Assembly (NCBI GenBank): GCA_015852425.1
Contig: JAAAIG010000260.1
Location: 1-43,642 of the forward strand
From: Gryganskiella cystojenkinii
Taxonomy: Eukaryota > Mortierellomycota > Mortierellomycetes > Mortierellales > Mortierellaceae
DNA: 43,642 nt
Direction: 5' to 3'
Shown: positions 10,801-24,100 of the stretch, piece after piece
Position numbering within the stretch: position 1 is the first letter of the stretch
How the letters are laid out: every line of letters starts with the position of its first letter
The notes under the pieces: generated by a model
Told to the model about the DNA's origin: nothing
Database searches by the model: none
The model's input: the letters and a program-made list of their open reading frames with translations, nothing else
Made by a program: the position numbers and the translations under genes

Positions 10801-12226
10801 AGTCATTGAACGTGAACAACCTATACGCACACGGGATGGGTCCGATGTACGGTTCCAGGTCGATCGGTTGCGCCAAGAGAAAGAAGGACTGGAACAAAAA
10901 CTAGCCCTTTTAATTCCCGGTGGATCTGGATCATCAAGCTTGGGTCTCACGATCAGTACCCCGACCTCAACTCGACCCTCAGCAACAGCTCGCTCCATTC
11001 TGTTGGCGCAAGAGCTGCTCTCGCCTACGACGGAATCCGGACTGGATGAGCGCCGATCCTCATCCGAAATGGCTCTTGAGATTGAGGCGATGCGGACTCA
11101 ATTGTTCGAGAAGGAGGAGACGATCACGCGTCTGACCATGATACAACGGGAGCATGATGACACTGCTCTGTCGCCTGTTATGGAAGCTCGATCAAAACTC
11201 GAGAAGGATTTGGTCGAGGCTAGGAATGATATCGAACGGTTACAAGGTATCTTGACAAAAAAAGAACAGGCCTCGGGCAACAACAGCAGCAACCGGACTT
11301 CTGGAGGCGAGAACGTCTCCTCCACGGTCATCGCACTTCAGCAACAGATCGAGACTCTCAAGAAAGAAACGATGGACCAACATGAAGTCCAGGCCGCGAT
11401 GGCCCGTGAACTTGAAGCTTTCACGGCTCGATCCGAACAAGAGGAGGCTCAATATCGGACCTTACAGGACACCATCCAACGATTGACCTCCAAACTATCG
11501 CGAATGGAGAGTCAACATGCCGCAGAGGTCAAGCAGATCCAGCAAGATCATGAGGAGCTTCTGGAAAAGGTCGTGGTCGAACATGCAAATGCCCTTACAG
11601 ACATCTCTGAACAATCCAAGACCGATGCGGAATTACAACTCCGTCGGTTCCGAGAAGGCCATGAGCGCGGGCAAGGTAACGAAAAACAAGAATCGCTCGC
11701 ACGCGAAAAGGTTCTCCTCGGAAGACTGGAAGCCCAAGCGGTCAAGAATGATCAACTGGAGGACCGAATCTTGGAATTGGAGAGGATCCAAAAGAACCAT
11801 GAGGAAGAAGCCGACTCCTGGGAAAAGATTAACAAGTCGTTGGAACGTCAGCTAGCGATCGAGCAGTTGCAACAACAGGAAAACCTGTATCGGGTTGAAA
11901 AGGTCGAGAAAGAGAATCGACGATTACGCACTCTGTTGGCAGATCTGGACCTGGCCGCGCGAATGGATCAAGATAACGAGATGGGTCATGATACTGACGT
12001 GGAGGAGGAGATGCATGACCGCACTGCAGCGAAGGCCCGGGCTCGTGAGGCCGAGGGTCTTTACAAGAGCCAGAGACAGCAATGGCTGGATCGGACAGAA
12101 TCCCTGGAAAAAAAGATGGCCAAGTCCGAGGAGGAAGCGACGGTGATCATGCAAAAGAATATGGAACTCATGGTCGCGATCGAGATGGCCCAGTCCACCA
12201 GTTCGTCGTCTTCAAAACCAATCTAA
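7869..12226 (+). CDS. Large low-complexity protein with C-terminal coiled coil
   Basis: Two exons, 7869-8021 and 8240-12226, give 1379 residues. The 218-base intron runs from GTAATG to CTGCAG and sits between whole codons. The start MSLRFASSALPV is followed at once by 14 glutamines (residues 13-26). Residues about 50-880 are rich in Ser, Pro, Asn, Gln and Thr, with many proline-directed SP/TP sites and basic patches such as LRRRSSLPSSLREMPSR. Coiled coil begins near residue 890 (RLKKRINTIEKELEVIEREQ), pauses at a Gly/Ser linker, and runs from about 993 to 1370. I recognise no catalytic domain. The build resembles fungal scaffold proteins of the cytoskeleton, polarity or septation, but that is only architecture. 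The second exon is one uninterrupted 3987-base frame, which makes coding status secure. Confidence 0.85.
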
Positions 12227-12445
12227 GACAGGCATCCTTTGCCCTAGTGTACACGCCCTGGTCAAATATCATATATACCGTACCGCTCCTATTTTCAACC
12301 CTCCCTCGTCACACGAACACGCACTTATATATACATTACCAACACCCTTGACAAACATAGAATGATAAAAAAAACAAGAAAAAGGCGGGCATAACTACTG
12401 CAATAACTGAAAATATTATTAAAATACCGGTCGAAGGCCAGAGTG

Positions 12446-13140
12446 TTATCGCCACAGGGTCGTCGAATATAGTCCGATTTTCCTGAACGAAACATGTGTC
12501 ACTTTCAACGTTGGGCTGCTCGAGGGCTTCTGGGGGGGGACCACATCACCGAAGCCAGTAACGTCCATGGAATCTGCGTCGTTGCTCGCAAATCTGAGTC
12601 GCTTCCGTGGACTTTCAAGAATGACAACCGCGGAAAGCTGTCTCTTTATGTAGCCGGAGTTATCGGGCTTACTCTGTTGGCGCATGGAGAAGAACGCATC
12701 CAACAGATTTAGAAAACTTGAACCACCGCGGTCAACTTTTTTTTTCTGAGTAGGTGGTTCTCCATCTTGACCTGCTGAGGAAAGAGGAACAAACCCGGTG
12801 AGGTTTGATTTTGAGTGCTGCTTTGAATAGACCGCAACCTTGCCCTTGTTGTCTTGAACATGCCATGGGTTTTAGAGTTGAGAATCCTGGCCCCTTTGCC
12901 AATATCCTCCGACCTTATAACATATCCTCCACTAAGTAGCACCGCCTGCGCGCCTCTGGCAGAGGCTGCAGTGAGAGCCGATGCTGTTGTGGTAATGATG
13001 TCGTCGCTGTTGTAGCAGACTAGTTCTGGTTTGTCGATAATCGGTGAATTACATTGATGACTTCGGCAACTTTGTTCTCTGATGCAAGACTCGATGTTGC
13101 TGCTGCAGCTGTGGGTGTGGGTGCGACTATTTATGAAACC
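12446..13140 (-). pseudogene. Degenerate or uncertain minus-strand coding region
   Basis: Two minus-strand frames look protein-coding but do not join. From about 13140 to 12870 one frame reads through HSCSSNIESCIREQSCRSHQ and VCYNSDDIITTTASALTAAS. From about 12870 to 12446 a second frame continues with VAVYSKQHSKSNLTGFVPLS, GGSSFLNLLDAFFSMRQQ and LESPRKRLRFASND, and ends in STTLWR. The switch falls near AAAACCC at about 12870 and fits a one-base indel; no intron of suitable phase is apparent. No ATG of good context starts the first part. I recognise no domain. It could be a broken gene, or a real one with a sequence error and a missed first exon. It is tail-to-tail with the coiled-coil gene. 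Confidence 0.35.
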
Positions 13141-14229
13141 GGGGACATGTTATATTCCGATAAATGAGGTATGGTCAAGGGTCTTTTGGGCTGTCGAGGT
13201 CGAGTAATGAGGTCCAGCGATGAGCTGAAGGGAGTGTGAGAGCGCGTTTGGCTCTTGAGAACGCGTTTATTTTACTGAACGTGAAACAATTTATTGATGC
13301 TCTGTTATTCCGATTAAACAGCGACCATCCCTACACACAAATTCAGGGAAAGCTCATTTTACCACAGTACTTATTACATTTGCCCATGCGAAACATGGGT
13401 TTGTGAGAATGGGAGGGGGGGGGGGGTTATGACTGGCTGGCTGGCTAGTGAAGTTAGGTCGGTTTTGTCTGATAGCTGCACAGTCGATCATGTAGTTGAA
13501 TTGTTGCCCCCTCCCTCCAATATGGAGGTCTTATTTTCTTTATTACTGAAGTGTCAAATCATCAAGCGGTGGATTAAGGAACAAAAACTCCAGATTCTAT
13601 GGTATTTCCTTCCCTCTCTCATTGCTTCTTCTATTTTTCTCCCTCAGCCCCTTTTCTCCCTTTCTTGTGGAGTAAGAAATGATTTGATCCCTTCCTTGAT
13701 TCCCTGTTGGTCCAAATCCCACTTTTTTTTTTTGCTGTTGATGGAGCGGAAGACAAAAAAAAAAAAAAAAAAAGTGGAAGGATCCGCGCCAGGGACAAGT
13801 GAATGGAATGTGGGCAAAACAAGTCTCGAGCCATTTGAAGAAATTGGTCGCACGTCTTCTTCCCCTTTTGCTGTGCATAAAACGCATTATTATTTTTGTT
13901 ACTATAATAGATGACAAATTTTTTTTTGTTTCTTTGTTCTTTTTTTACATTTTTTTTTCTTCCTCTTAGTCATCCTCACCACCCAAAACAAAATCTGACA
14001 ATCTCCAACTTAAAAAACGTACTTGCGCATTCGACCCTTGATATCATTCAACTACATCCTCCGAGGATACACACAAATACTCGCTCATACACTCCTTTTC
14101 GAATCTTCTTTCAGCCTTTTTTCATTCTTATTACAAAATCCAAAAAAACAACTGGTCACCTTCCATATTTCTATCCTCATTCTCCTGTTTCTCCATAGCC
14201 TTGCAAAAGACTCAAAACAAGAAACGTAG
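13141..14229. other. Gap: simple-sequence rich, likely leader of the next gene
   Basis: No credible ORF. It contains a G-run near 13410-13426, a GGCTGGCTGGCTAG repeat just after it, an A-run of about 19 bases near 13755, and T-rich blocks near 13920-13960. The last 200 bases are A/C/T-rich like the 5' leaders of other genes here. Confidence 0.5.
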
Positions 14230-15108
14230 ATGGAAACTGATAGTCAAGATCAACGCACTGAACTGCAACATCTCTCCTATCTTCTACCTCATCCAATGTG
14301 GGCGAAATCATTGAAAAAAGGTTTGGATTCCACTTCTTCCTCTCCTCAGGCGCGTGAATCTGTCACAGTCAAGAAAGGCGACCATGATGGTGTCCTCATC
14401 GATCCACTCCCGATGGCGATCAACAAGCAAACAGGATATTGGGGCATTAACGTTGAGACATCGGAAGCTGTCGATTCGAACATTTTAATGTCGACACCCG
14501 TCTTGGGTGGCAAGAGAGCACTGATGAGTCCAATCCAGAGTCCCTACCATTCCCTCGATCTGCACCCTTCTCGCCGCCGACGTAAACAACTGGACCAACT
14601 CTGTAAACAACAGCAGAGGCAGGGGCAAGGGGAGAGCAACATCACCGAGCATCTATCTCCCTATGAAAGGAGAAAAACTTCTCCAAGAACGCAAATGTAA
14701 AAATTGGCGGGTAGAAAAGTTCTTGCGCGTGGAAAAGAAACTGATGTAATCGACAATTTTTTGGTGATGCTGACATTCGAACTTTTTTTGTTTTGTGTGT
14801 GTGGGTGTGCTCGAAACAATAAACCTAGGCTATGCAGGGACGCGTTTTCTCGGCGGAGAAATAACAAGAACTCATACCGGCCGTTTGTCGCAAGGACCAA
14901 GGCCTCGTCGCCTCTTGAACAAATCGATGAAGACATCGTCGTTGAAAGCACCGATCGTCGATCAGTCGTCCGATCACCAGACTCGAATCGTACTCCGCTG
15001 GACCTGATTCAGAGTAACAAAGGTGACGGTCGTTTGAAAATTTTACGTTTCTGTCGTTCGTTCATTTTTCTACTTCTTTTTGTGTCGAACATTGGCTCTT
15101 TTTTGTAA
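14230..15108 (+). CDS. Hypothetical protein, two exons
   Basis: Exon 14230-14696 gives an acid/base-mixed protein starting METDSQDQRTELQHLSYLLP. It has an apparently folded patch around INKQTGYWGINVETSEAVDS and a basic stretch SRRRRKQLDQLCKQQQRQGQ. A GTAAAA donor at 14697 and a CTATGCAG acceptor ending at 14837 join in phase to exon 14838-15108. That exon continues DAFSRRRNNKNSYRPFVART and LEQIDEDIVVESTDRRSVVR and ends in a hydrophobic tail (FIFLLLFVSNIGSFL). Total 245 residues. If the intron is not used, translation stops at 14700 with 156 residues. I do not recognise the family. The hydrophobic end could be a tail anchor, or could be intronic if another splice exists. Confidence 0.6.
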
Positions 15109-15190
15109 TATGATCAAGTGGCTCTTCAAAATGCTTCTTTTGTTGAGGGCTTGAGTCGTTGTTTCGTACTCTATGTGTGCGTGTAATTCG

Positions 15191-15210
15191 TCCACCAGAG
15201 GACTGGTGGA
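15191..15210. repeat. Perfect 8-bp stem, 4-base loop hairpin
   Basis: TCCACCAG at 15191-15198 and CTGGTGGA at 15203-15210 are exact complements around the loop AGGA. It lies about 80 bases after the stop of the preceding gene, so it may be in its 3' UTR. Confidence 0.55.
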
Positions 15211-18200
15211 ACGGAAAAGGCTCAAGGTTTACTTCACCTTCTTTCAACAACAAAGGGGCGCGCTACTCAATATCACGCAAGAGGAGGTCGTATCGAGACT
15301 CACGGTCTCCTCTATCGCCTTGTTGTTTTTCGTAATCTGATCTTATTACGCAAAGAGAACAGATGACCACAATTACATTTTGCATTTGTTCTCCCCACCG
15401 AAAACTCGCCACTCCCTTCTCTTTCAAGTTCTTGGTTATTTTGTGTCCAAGTTTTGTGCTCCCTTGTTCCATTGCCTTTTACCCCCAGGCCTTGTCATGG
15501 CATGCGACCCGTCCATCTCGCCTTGGTCTCGCCCCCTCGGAGCTGGGCCCAAAAAAGAGAAGCGAAACGGGTCATTTCTTTCCATCGTCTCACATTCTTT
15601 CGAATCCTTCACGGTGTTGAGACTAAAGAGGAGGGCGAGGTGGACGAGTTTTCTCTTTCTTTTAATGTTTGTGCATCCGTAAGAGAAGCATTTATGCAAA
15701 CCCTGTTTTTTGTTTGATATAAAGAAGGATTTTTTTTTTTTTTTGTATTTCGCATTTGTTGTGTTCGACGTGGCGAGTTTTCTCTGTTCAGGACAGAGTT
15801 TTTTGTCGACTTTATGTCTTTTAGGGACAAGGGTGAAGGAGAGGGAGAAATGAACAAAAGGGCGGGCGGTTGGTCAGCACCGAAATATGAATGGAAGATT
15901 CGCGATTCGTTCGTTTCTTTTTCGCTGTTGACTTGAACAAAAGGATACATCATTTAAAAAAAAACGCGATGTTATGTACCCTTCTTCCTTGGAACACTGC
16001 CAGTCTTCTTCATCAGATTGCCTCGTCCTTTTTTCTTCTCTCACAGCTGTCTACAGTGCAATTCCTTTTCATCTTGAAAACCTGGACGGGGAGGGGGAGG
16101 GGGCACGAAAACTTGTTTTGGAATACACACCATAGAGAAAGGCTAGAAGAAGAGTCCAGCAGCTCCTCTTCTCTTGTGCTCTTTTCCCTCGACGATGATA
16201 GGTCTTTTAGAGAGGAAACCATAGAGTCAGACTCTAACCTTCTTCTCTTTTACGAAACAAAGTTGAGGCAGTGGGATGTGTACGACCAAGGATAGCAATA
16301 CTGTGAGAGGGAAGAGATCTGAAAACGTGCCCTCGAGTGGTCGGGCCAATTTTCTTGAAAGTTTAGAGTTCTTGAAATAGGAACCCTTATTTTTAAAAAA
16401 GGCCCTTTTTGTTCACAACGATGGGCAAACGGCTGAGAGCTGGAAAAAAAAGAGGTGAATGAAGACCGATTGAGCGAGTGAGTGGAATCGGAGAGCCAGA
16501 AAATACAAAACTCAAATAATAATGAGATAAAAAACTAAGAAGGTTGTTTTGAGTTGCCGAAAAAAAAAAAAGAATAAGTGGGCTGTAGTTTACTTTCAGC
16601 AAAAGAGAGAACGTCCGACTTTCAATTATCCACCAGTGATCAGAATAAAAAACAACAAAAACAACAAAACACAAAATCCACAAGTGCAGAAAATCAACGC
16701 GTCGCAAACGTGTTTTCAGGGGTATGAAGTCTTTTTTTTGTTGCGCGTGCCCTTCCCGTCATTTTTTGTGAAAGGAAATGACTTTGTGGGATGTCAACCC
16801 TTTGACTGAGAGAAGGGAGAGAGAAATAAGAACAAAGGGGAGCTACGTCATTTTCAGCGATGGCTCAACTCTCTTCAATGAAGTTGTCTCTTTTTTCATT
16901 CTCCCCTTCCTGACTTGTGTTCACTCTGAGAAAGAAAAGACGCCAATGAAAAATAGAAAAGTGAGCCGAACAAAGGTGGTGGCAAGCACTCGTTCTTTTT
17001 CTTTTTCTGCTCTGTCAAAAGAACACAAAGAAGGAGGCATGGCACTGGTTGAACAAATGAACGTTTGAAGAGCTCTGTTTTACAAGGTTCCATGTTGACG
17101 GGATACACGGCGCAATCAAAAAAAAGGAAATTGGTGCCACATGAAACCTTGGACGATAGCCCGCCTTTTTCATTAGCAACATCTTCCCAACATTCTTGGC
17201 AATCTTGGTCGCTTGACAGCCGTGATTTTGAAAAGCAAAAAAGAGTACGAGCGAGGAGAGACTGGAGGGTGGGGCTGAGAAGATCGCCTTACGATGAAAT
17301 TTGAAGTACTTTTCGCCGCCTTCAGCTCTCAATCCACGTCAAGATTTTATCTTTTTTTTTTTTTCTGAGCCAAAGATTCGACTTTGAGTATCTTGTTGTG
17401 CTATCGACCATTCGCCCAATGTTTGATCACTCACTTCCCCAAGCTTTTTGTTTGTTTGGACTGCTCCCCCTCCAAAAACAGGTCGCTTCATTTCCCTGGC
17501 ACCTTGTGGCACCCAAGTAAACCAACAGTGTAAGAAGCATTTTATTTCTTCAACATTTTGCCTCGTTTGCCTTTCTTCAGTCCAGGAGCCTACCCGAGAG
17601 CCGAGAGTGAAAAATAACTGTTTACAAGTGCTTGGATCGAAGTCGAGATTGACTGGGTGAAAGGGTAGCCCTAAATTTTGAGCGCTATCTGCAGATGTAC
17701 GTCTTGTGAATGCAACCTTAATCAATTGTCAAGTGGAAAGAGAACGATAAAAAATATGCTTAGGCACGCATACGTCGACGGAGAAAGGTTGCGATGGGAC
17801 TTTTATTCTCTGCGTTAGAAGATTTAGCGGAGAAGCAGGGCCTCTTTTTTCGCAGAATGGTGCGAAGAGAGAGAGACCCTGGTCGCGCATATTTTTTTAT
17901 GCGTCTTTTCCCGTTATTCGAAGGAATCAGTCAAGATCTTTCAAAACTCAAATCTTGTTGTCTCCTTCTTGTTTTTGTGTGCATTGTTTGTCCCAATGGT
18001 TGCAGTTCTTGCGTCTGAATGTTGTGCCGCTGCAAGCCAATAAGGAGTTTTTTTTCTTCACTCATCCAAATGGCCTAAATTTTGTGTTATATTTTTCGCT
18101 TGTCGCGAACATTCCTTTCTCCTTCCTTTCTTTCCCCCCGCGCCCTCTCCTGCGCCATCTTTATGTAATTTTACAATATCCTTTCTTGAACCTGGTCCTG

Positions 18201-19026
18201 GTCCTGATTCTATGGAAGAGAGATGAGAAAAAAGAGATATGCGCCTCCTTTCTGTTCTCTATCCTCCTATCGTTGCGCAATCGTTGTTTTCTATTCTTCT
18301 TTTCGCGGAAATATGTGCGATGGGAAACTAGGGGAGAGAGAAAAAATGGTTGATATCAAACTGATGGATCTCACAGAGAGCTGTGCTTGTACCCAGGTAG
18401 ACATGAGATCAAAGTGGAGAGTTGTGGCCTACAATTTAAAGTTAATTCGGATAGGTCATGACTGTGAGAGCTAAAAAAATATTATTATTAACTTAACCTA
18501 TATTATTGAGTTGGTAACCATTGTCTTTGATTCTTTATTTTCTTTGGAACAAGGAAAGATCTACAAGTGGAGATGTAAAAAAAATCTCGCCGTCGCCTGT
18601 GTGAAACGAGAGGGACAAGGACGAATGGAGGACAGGGTTACCGCAAGAGAGAGTAACAAGGGAAAAAAAGAGGAGAGAGTAAAAAAGTACCGAGAATGGG
18701 ACGACCCGTAAGAGGATGATGATGATGTGGACAGATGCCGACGAGGTGGAGTCTACTCCCTTTTTTTGAGACTCTTTGACCCTTTGACTCTCTGCCTTTT
18801 CGCTTAAGCATATTTTTTTTTTTGTTTTCTACGTGCCCTGCTGCTGTTCTTCTGTCAGCAGAAGACTCAACGAGCGGAGAAAAGAGAGAGGACGGAAGGA
18901 GGGATGAAAGAGGAGGAACCAAAAAAATTTGAGAGAAAACAGTATCGGCAATGCTATTCCTCCTGTTCCTTGTACCAATCTATCCCGCCCTGCAACTGTC
19001 AGCTCCCCCCTTGATCCCTTCTCTCG

Positions 19027-19031
<5 letters not shown>

Positions 19032-19073
<42 letters not shown>
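19032..19073. repeat. (TC)21 microsatellite
   Basis: An uninterrupted run of about 21 TC dinucleotides within a pyrimidine-rich stretch upstream of the bZIP gene. Confidence 0.9.
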
Positions 19074-19075
<2 letters not shown>

Positions 19076-21146
19076 GCCCATCTTCTTGTCGCCCATGCGC
19101 GTAACCCTTTGCTGTGCTGGTCCATTGTCCTTCCCTTTATGGAGTGAGTGGTCAGGGTCAATCTTTTCCATAGAGTCTCTGCAACTTTTTGCGTTGCAAT
19201 TGACACTTATGTGAGTGTAGACTGCTTGGTTGCTGCATGTACAATGCAACAATCAAAAGGTACAAAGGAAACAGGGTCGGGAGGGGAACACAAAGAAAAA
19301 GAACAAGGGAAAGAGAGGTGGAGGAGCAAGAACAAGAGAGCGTGCCAGTTCGTATTTTCCACGCATCTATTTTCCACTCTTTTTTTGCTCACACAACTTG
19401 ACCACCACCTTGTCGGCCGTTTTGTTTTGTTGTAGTCGTATTTGTTGACAGCTCTTTCCTCTGCACTTGTCGCCCTTCCCTCTCTTTTTTTGCTTCCTTC
19501 CACCAGTTTTTTTTCTTTTTTCAGTGGTCCTTGACTCTCACTATCTCCCTTTCCTCTCTCTCTTCCCTTCTTCTCTTTTCTTTTCTCCCTCTCCTTTCCC
19601 GTCCCTCTTTTACGCCTTTTATTTTTCAACATCCTTAGTCATCCCCCTTTCCCCCTACCAAGACAAACAATTTGTCACCTTTGTCCACTCATTGCTCTCG
19701 GCCATCAAATCTCGTGCGTCCTCCTTTCAACGCAAAAAAACTTCCGCGGCAAAAAAAACAATTCGCGCTCTTTTGGGCCTCGTTGCGAACAGACTAATTT
19801 GTCTTGCCCCTTCTCGTTTTCTTGACAAGGAAAAGGCGTCTTTGTAATTGGGACAGGGTAAAGAAAAATAACCATCGTCGCCCTCTGTTCATACGTGAGT
19901 TAGCGCAGCCCATTTCCCCTTCCCCCTTCCGACCCCCTTCCCCTTTGCTTCCTTCTCGCTTTCTCTGTCCTTTCCTTCGTTTGTCATTGGCGCGACATCA
20001 ACAACTCAGCACTTTGGCCAAAAATCGTTACTCTAGCAGAAACGAAAGCAAAGAGACAAAACACATTGTCTTGCACGTACCTTTTTTCTTCCCCCCTGTT
20101 CGGCCAACAAAAAACACTCACGACGCAAGAACCCCATTTTGATCAACTTCCCCTGCTTCTCTCTCTGTCTCTTGGTCCATCGGTATTCTCGTCAGGCAAC
20201 GAGGGTTCAATTTTTTTTTCCTTGTCCCACGCAAACCCTCTCCTGTTCTGCCCTGAATGAAGCGATGGGTGAGGGGACAATCGTGGTGTCTTTTCTGTTT
20301 TTGTCTCCCGTTCCTGGGGGTCTCAGATCAATTCCCAGAACGAGAAGGGACAATTGTTCCTTAATATCCTTGTGTCCTTCTGGTCCTTTACTCAAAAAAA
20401 ATCCAAAAAAGAATGTTTTCGTCTTTCAGCCTCCCCCTGCTTTTTTTTCTCAATAGTGGCAAGGGGAGGAGAAAGAGAGAAATAGAGAGAGAGAAATCGT
20501 AAGGGGGATCGATCCACTTGGCTCAAGCGTTTGGTTTCTCCACTTTTTTTTTTCTTTCTTAATTGCATCTCTCTTCTCTTCCTGTTATGCTGGTTAAGAT
20601 CACTCAGTTGTCCATGCCCCAGGCTAGAAACAAAAAGCAAAAGATGGCATTGAAGGAGAGTGGAACGAGAAGCAAACTCGCGTGTAGGTTGCCAAGTTGA
20701 CAGAGCAGCATTTGGTGAAAGTCGGAGGCGAGAGTCCGAGCGGAGCAAAGGGAGGAAACATCTGTGTTTTCTTTGTTTGTCGCTTGTCTATTTTGTTTTG
20801 CCACCTTTTTTCTCGTCTTCTTCCTTCATCTCCATCTCCTCTTTCCTCTGCTCATCCGCCTTGTCGTCCTGTCGCCTATTGCGTCTGTCCTCTTATTTTC
20901 TCATTGCAGCACCACCATCCCCTTTTCTTGTACATCATCACTCGGGGCAAAGCACCCATTCCTTCAGGCCTAGTTGGTACAATTCACTCCTTCGCCCTTT
21001 TTTATTTTTATTGTCGCTTCCACAAACATCCCTGTTTTGCGCATTACCTAAGAGATCGTCAAGAGGGTTTAAATGACGATTGTCGTCATCTAGATAACGA
21101 AATGGCCCCTCAACGCTGACATCGCGCTCTATTTCATTCAAAAAAG

Positions 21147-24100
21147 ATGATTCCACCCCCACCATCCAACAGAACGAATAACAAACAGCGACTACTCAAA
21201 CGCATGGACCATGTTCACTCCGAAATTGAACCTCGAGAAGAATGTCATTAACCCGTTTTTGTTCTTTTGCCATTGATTCCCTCATCAAATCATTTTTTGT
21301 TCTTCGTTGACTCCTGTCTGTCCTCCCTTCCCCTCACAACAATCCCGTCTATTTTTGTTTCAATCTTCCACAAAACAGGCAAACACAGCAACGAACCGAC
21401 CCAGAATACTTCTTCGGTCGCACAAGCCGTCGTATCTCAGTCATCTCTCACCCCCTTCTTCCGCACAGCTGCTGATCGTGATCGCTCCTTTTCTTCTTCG
21501 TCCACGTCTTCTTCGTCTTCTTCCACTACTTCTTCTTCTCGTCTGCACCAACGCCCAGACACTCTGACTGAAGACAGAGATCGACACCAGAAGAGCCAAC
21601 ACCCTCAACACATCTCTGCAGGACGCGAACAACAGCAGCCAGAACAAAAAAAGCTCGATCTCGACCTACTATCGTGTCCAAAGACTGCCATCTCGTTATC
21701 TCCAAGCGCACCTGCTGCTGGCATGCTCGGTCCTGGTCCTGGCCCTGCGCCAACACCTTCATTGTCTCTCCCTCCCATGAGTGAGCTGGACAAGAGTCTC
21801 GGGTCTGAGTCGAAAGATCTTCATCTTTCGCATCTTCAACATCACCATCATAGTCACCCGACATCGACCGTCGCTGCAGGTCAGCCTCGGTCTCAGTCCT
21901 CAGACCCACACCTTCACCAACACTTTACTCAGCAACAACAACGGTCTCAAACATCATCGTCATCATCACAACAGCAGCAACAACTACACCAACAGCTGCC
22001 CCCGCCTCCTCCTCAGTCGTCGTTCTCATCCTCTCATTCATCGAGATATCGTCGCGGAGACCATGGTTCCTATAGCCATCCCTATTTGGATTCGTACTCA
22101 CAACAACCGCACCATCGTCAGTCACAACAACAGCAGCATCATAAGCATCAACAACCTCAATCTCCGACTGAAATGACCTATCAGTACGATCACTTGAACC
22201 GTTACTATTCCTCCGCGGGATCCTTACCAGGTAAACATAACGCCGTATAGCAGGGGAATCACGATTGATTTTTTTTTTTTTCGTTTTTATTCTTCGAGGA
22301 ACCACATCCACCCCCTCCTCTCATTACCCTCACCCCTTTTTTTTGCCATCTTTCAATGAACGTTTGTCAATTGGCGGAAGATTAGCTGTGCTTTCTCCGT
22401 TCCCTTTCAACAAACACGCGTTCACCCACAAAAACAATAATTCTGTTGGTTGGACATTCTCCATCACCCCACGGACCGGACGTTTCTATTGCCGATCAAT
22501 TTCTTAGCATCAAACAAATTTGAGGCAAATCTGGCAGAACCCTCTTTTCGCCCCCAACTTTTTCAACATTGCCCGTGCATTATTGAGAAAAAACTGGAAA
22601 AAGGGCGAAATCAAACATGTTTTTGGCCCTCCGCTTTTATTTCTTTTCAGCTTCCCAACGTTCAATTGCTCTGTTTTTACCTTCTTCCCACTCGCTCTCG
22701 CTCTCTCTCTGTTCACATACTCTTTTTTCGCGCTCACTTCTTTTCTTTTCTTGAACTTGTGAGTTTTTAAGACCATGAGAGAGTGGGACCTAACTGGATT
22801 GGACTGATTGGAAAAGATGAGCTGGTAACCTGAACTGGAGTGTCCAGAAGTACCAAAAAAAAAAAAAAAAATCATCAAACTAAAAAGCATAATTGACAAT
22901 TTGCTGACAACGGGACGCGGGCGGGACGATCTTTTGCATGCAACTCCGTGTATCTTACCTGATTGCTGATTAATAATGCCATTTACCCTCTAAATTTTTT
23001 GTACGTTATTTTAGACATCCACATGAGCTCCGCCGCGAGTAGCAGTGGCGGTAGTAGATCAGAACCGATCGCGCCCAGAGATCTCCATCAACACAATCCC
23101 TTGTCCACGCGTTCACACGATCATCTCTCTTCCGCAGCAACCAAAAGCGGCTCGCCAGCATCTTCCACATCTGCGCAACACTCGCAAGATAACAATCTGG
23201 GCTTGGCTGATGGACGATCAGATTCTCAACAACAACACCGCCAAAAGAGCAGTGGCGACTCTGGAAACAGCAATAACAACAATAACGAATCGGGCACGAA
23301 ATCCGGAGGCGAGAGCGGCCCTGGTGAAGGAGGTAATAGCACTAGTGGGAACGGAAACGGCAATGTCAAAGGGGCGGGCTCTGCTGGTACAGAGCATGGC
23401 CGAAACTCTTCCAAGCGTGCAGCCCAGAACCGAGCTGCCCAGAGAGCGTTCCGTCAACGAAAGGACCTCTATGTTCGCTCCCTGGAGGTCAAGGCCCAAG
23501 AGCTGGAATTGGCCGAGGGCAAGATCTCGATTTTGTTGGCCCGGAATCAGGAATTGGAGGCGAAATTCGCAGCTATGTTTGGTTCTTCCGCTGCCGCGGC
23601 TTCTGCTTTACCTCCTCCATATGAGCGTCAGGAGGATGTTGAGGCCGCAAGCAGTTTGGTCAGAGCGGCAGCAGCAGCTTCCTCTTCAGGTGGCCCTCAG
23701 CCTCCTCTTCCTCTTTCACATCACCATGCTCTTCCTCGGGATCGCGATTACGACCCCGACTGGGAGTATGACCGACCAAGAGAACGGGAACGGGACTGGG
23801 GACAGGATGCCCGTCCAGGACACCCGTCATCAGCACCCGTGATTGGACCTGGAAGTTCGTACGACTCCTACTATCACTCGTCGGCTGCTGTAGGACCTTC
23901 TTCAACACGACCTGCGATTGCCCGCCACTCTTCTACACAACATCTCCACCACGCCTACAACGCCTCGTCTCCACCTCTCTCCAATGGATCATTCAAACAC
24001 TTGTCCCTGAACAGCAACAAATCCTCAAGATATGAATCCGACCCAGATGTCGATGGCAGTGTTCACTCTGCGGGACAACCACAACACCCACCCAGACCTC

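Larger units (their letters stand above)
15109..21146. other. Six-kilobase region without recognisable genes
   Basis: All ORFs here are short, lack family features, and are built from T-rich, A-rich or CT/GA-rich tracts. I find no tRNA and no repeat-bounded element. The plus strand from about 19450 to 21140 is strongly pyrimidine-rich, as expected for a long promoter or leader of the bZIP gene. Local features are a hairpin at 15191-15210, a G-rich block near 16088-16104 and a CT microsatellite near 19050. Confidence 0.5.

Noticed and set aside
10359..10998. Minus-strand ORFs of 114-127 codons inside the coiled-coil gene
   Set aside because: Shadow frames of the secure 3987-base exon; repeats of Ser/Pro codons give open antisense frames.
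16088..16104. G-quadruplex from three G-runs
   Set aside because: Three clear runs only, in a G-rich stretch without conservation data; too weak to list as a feature.
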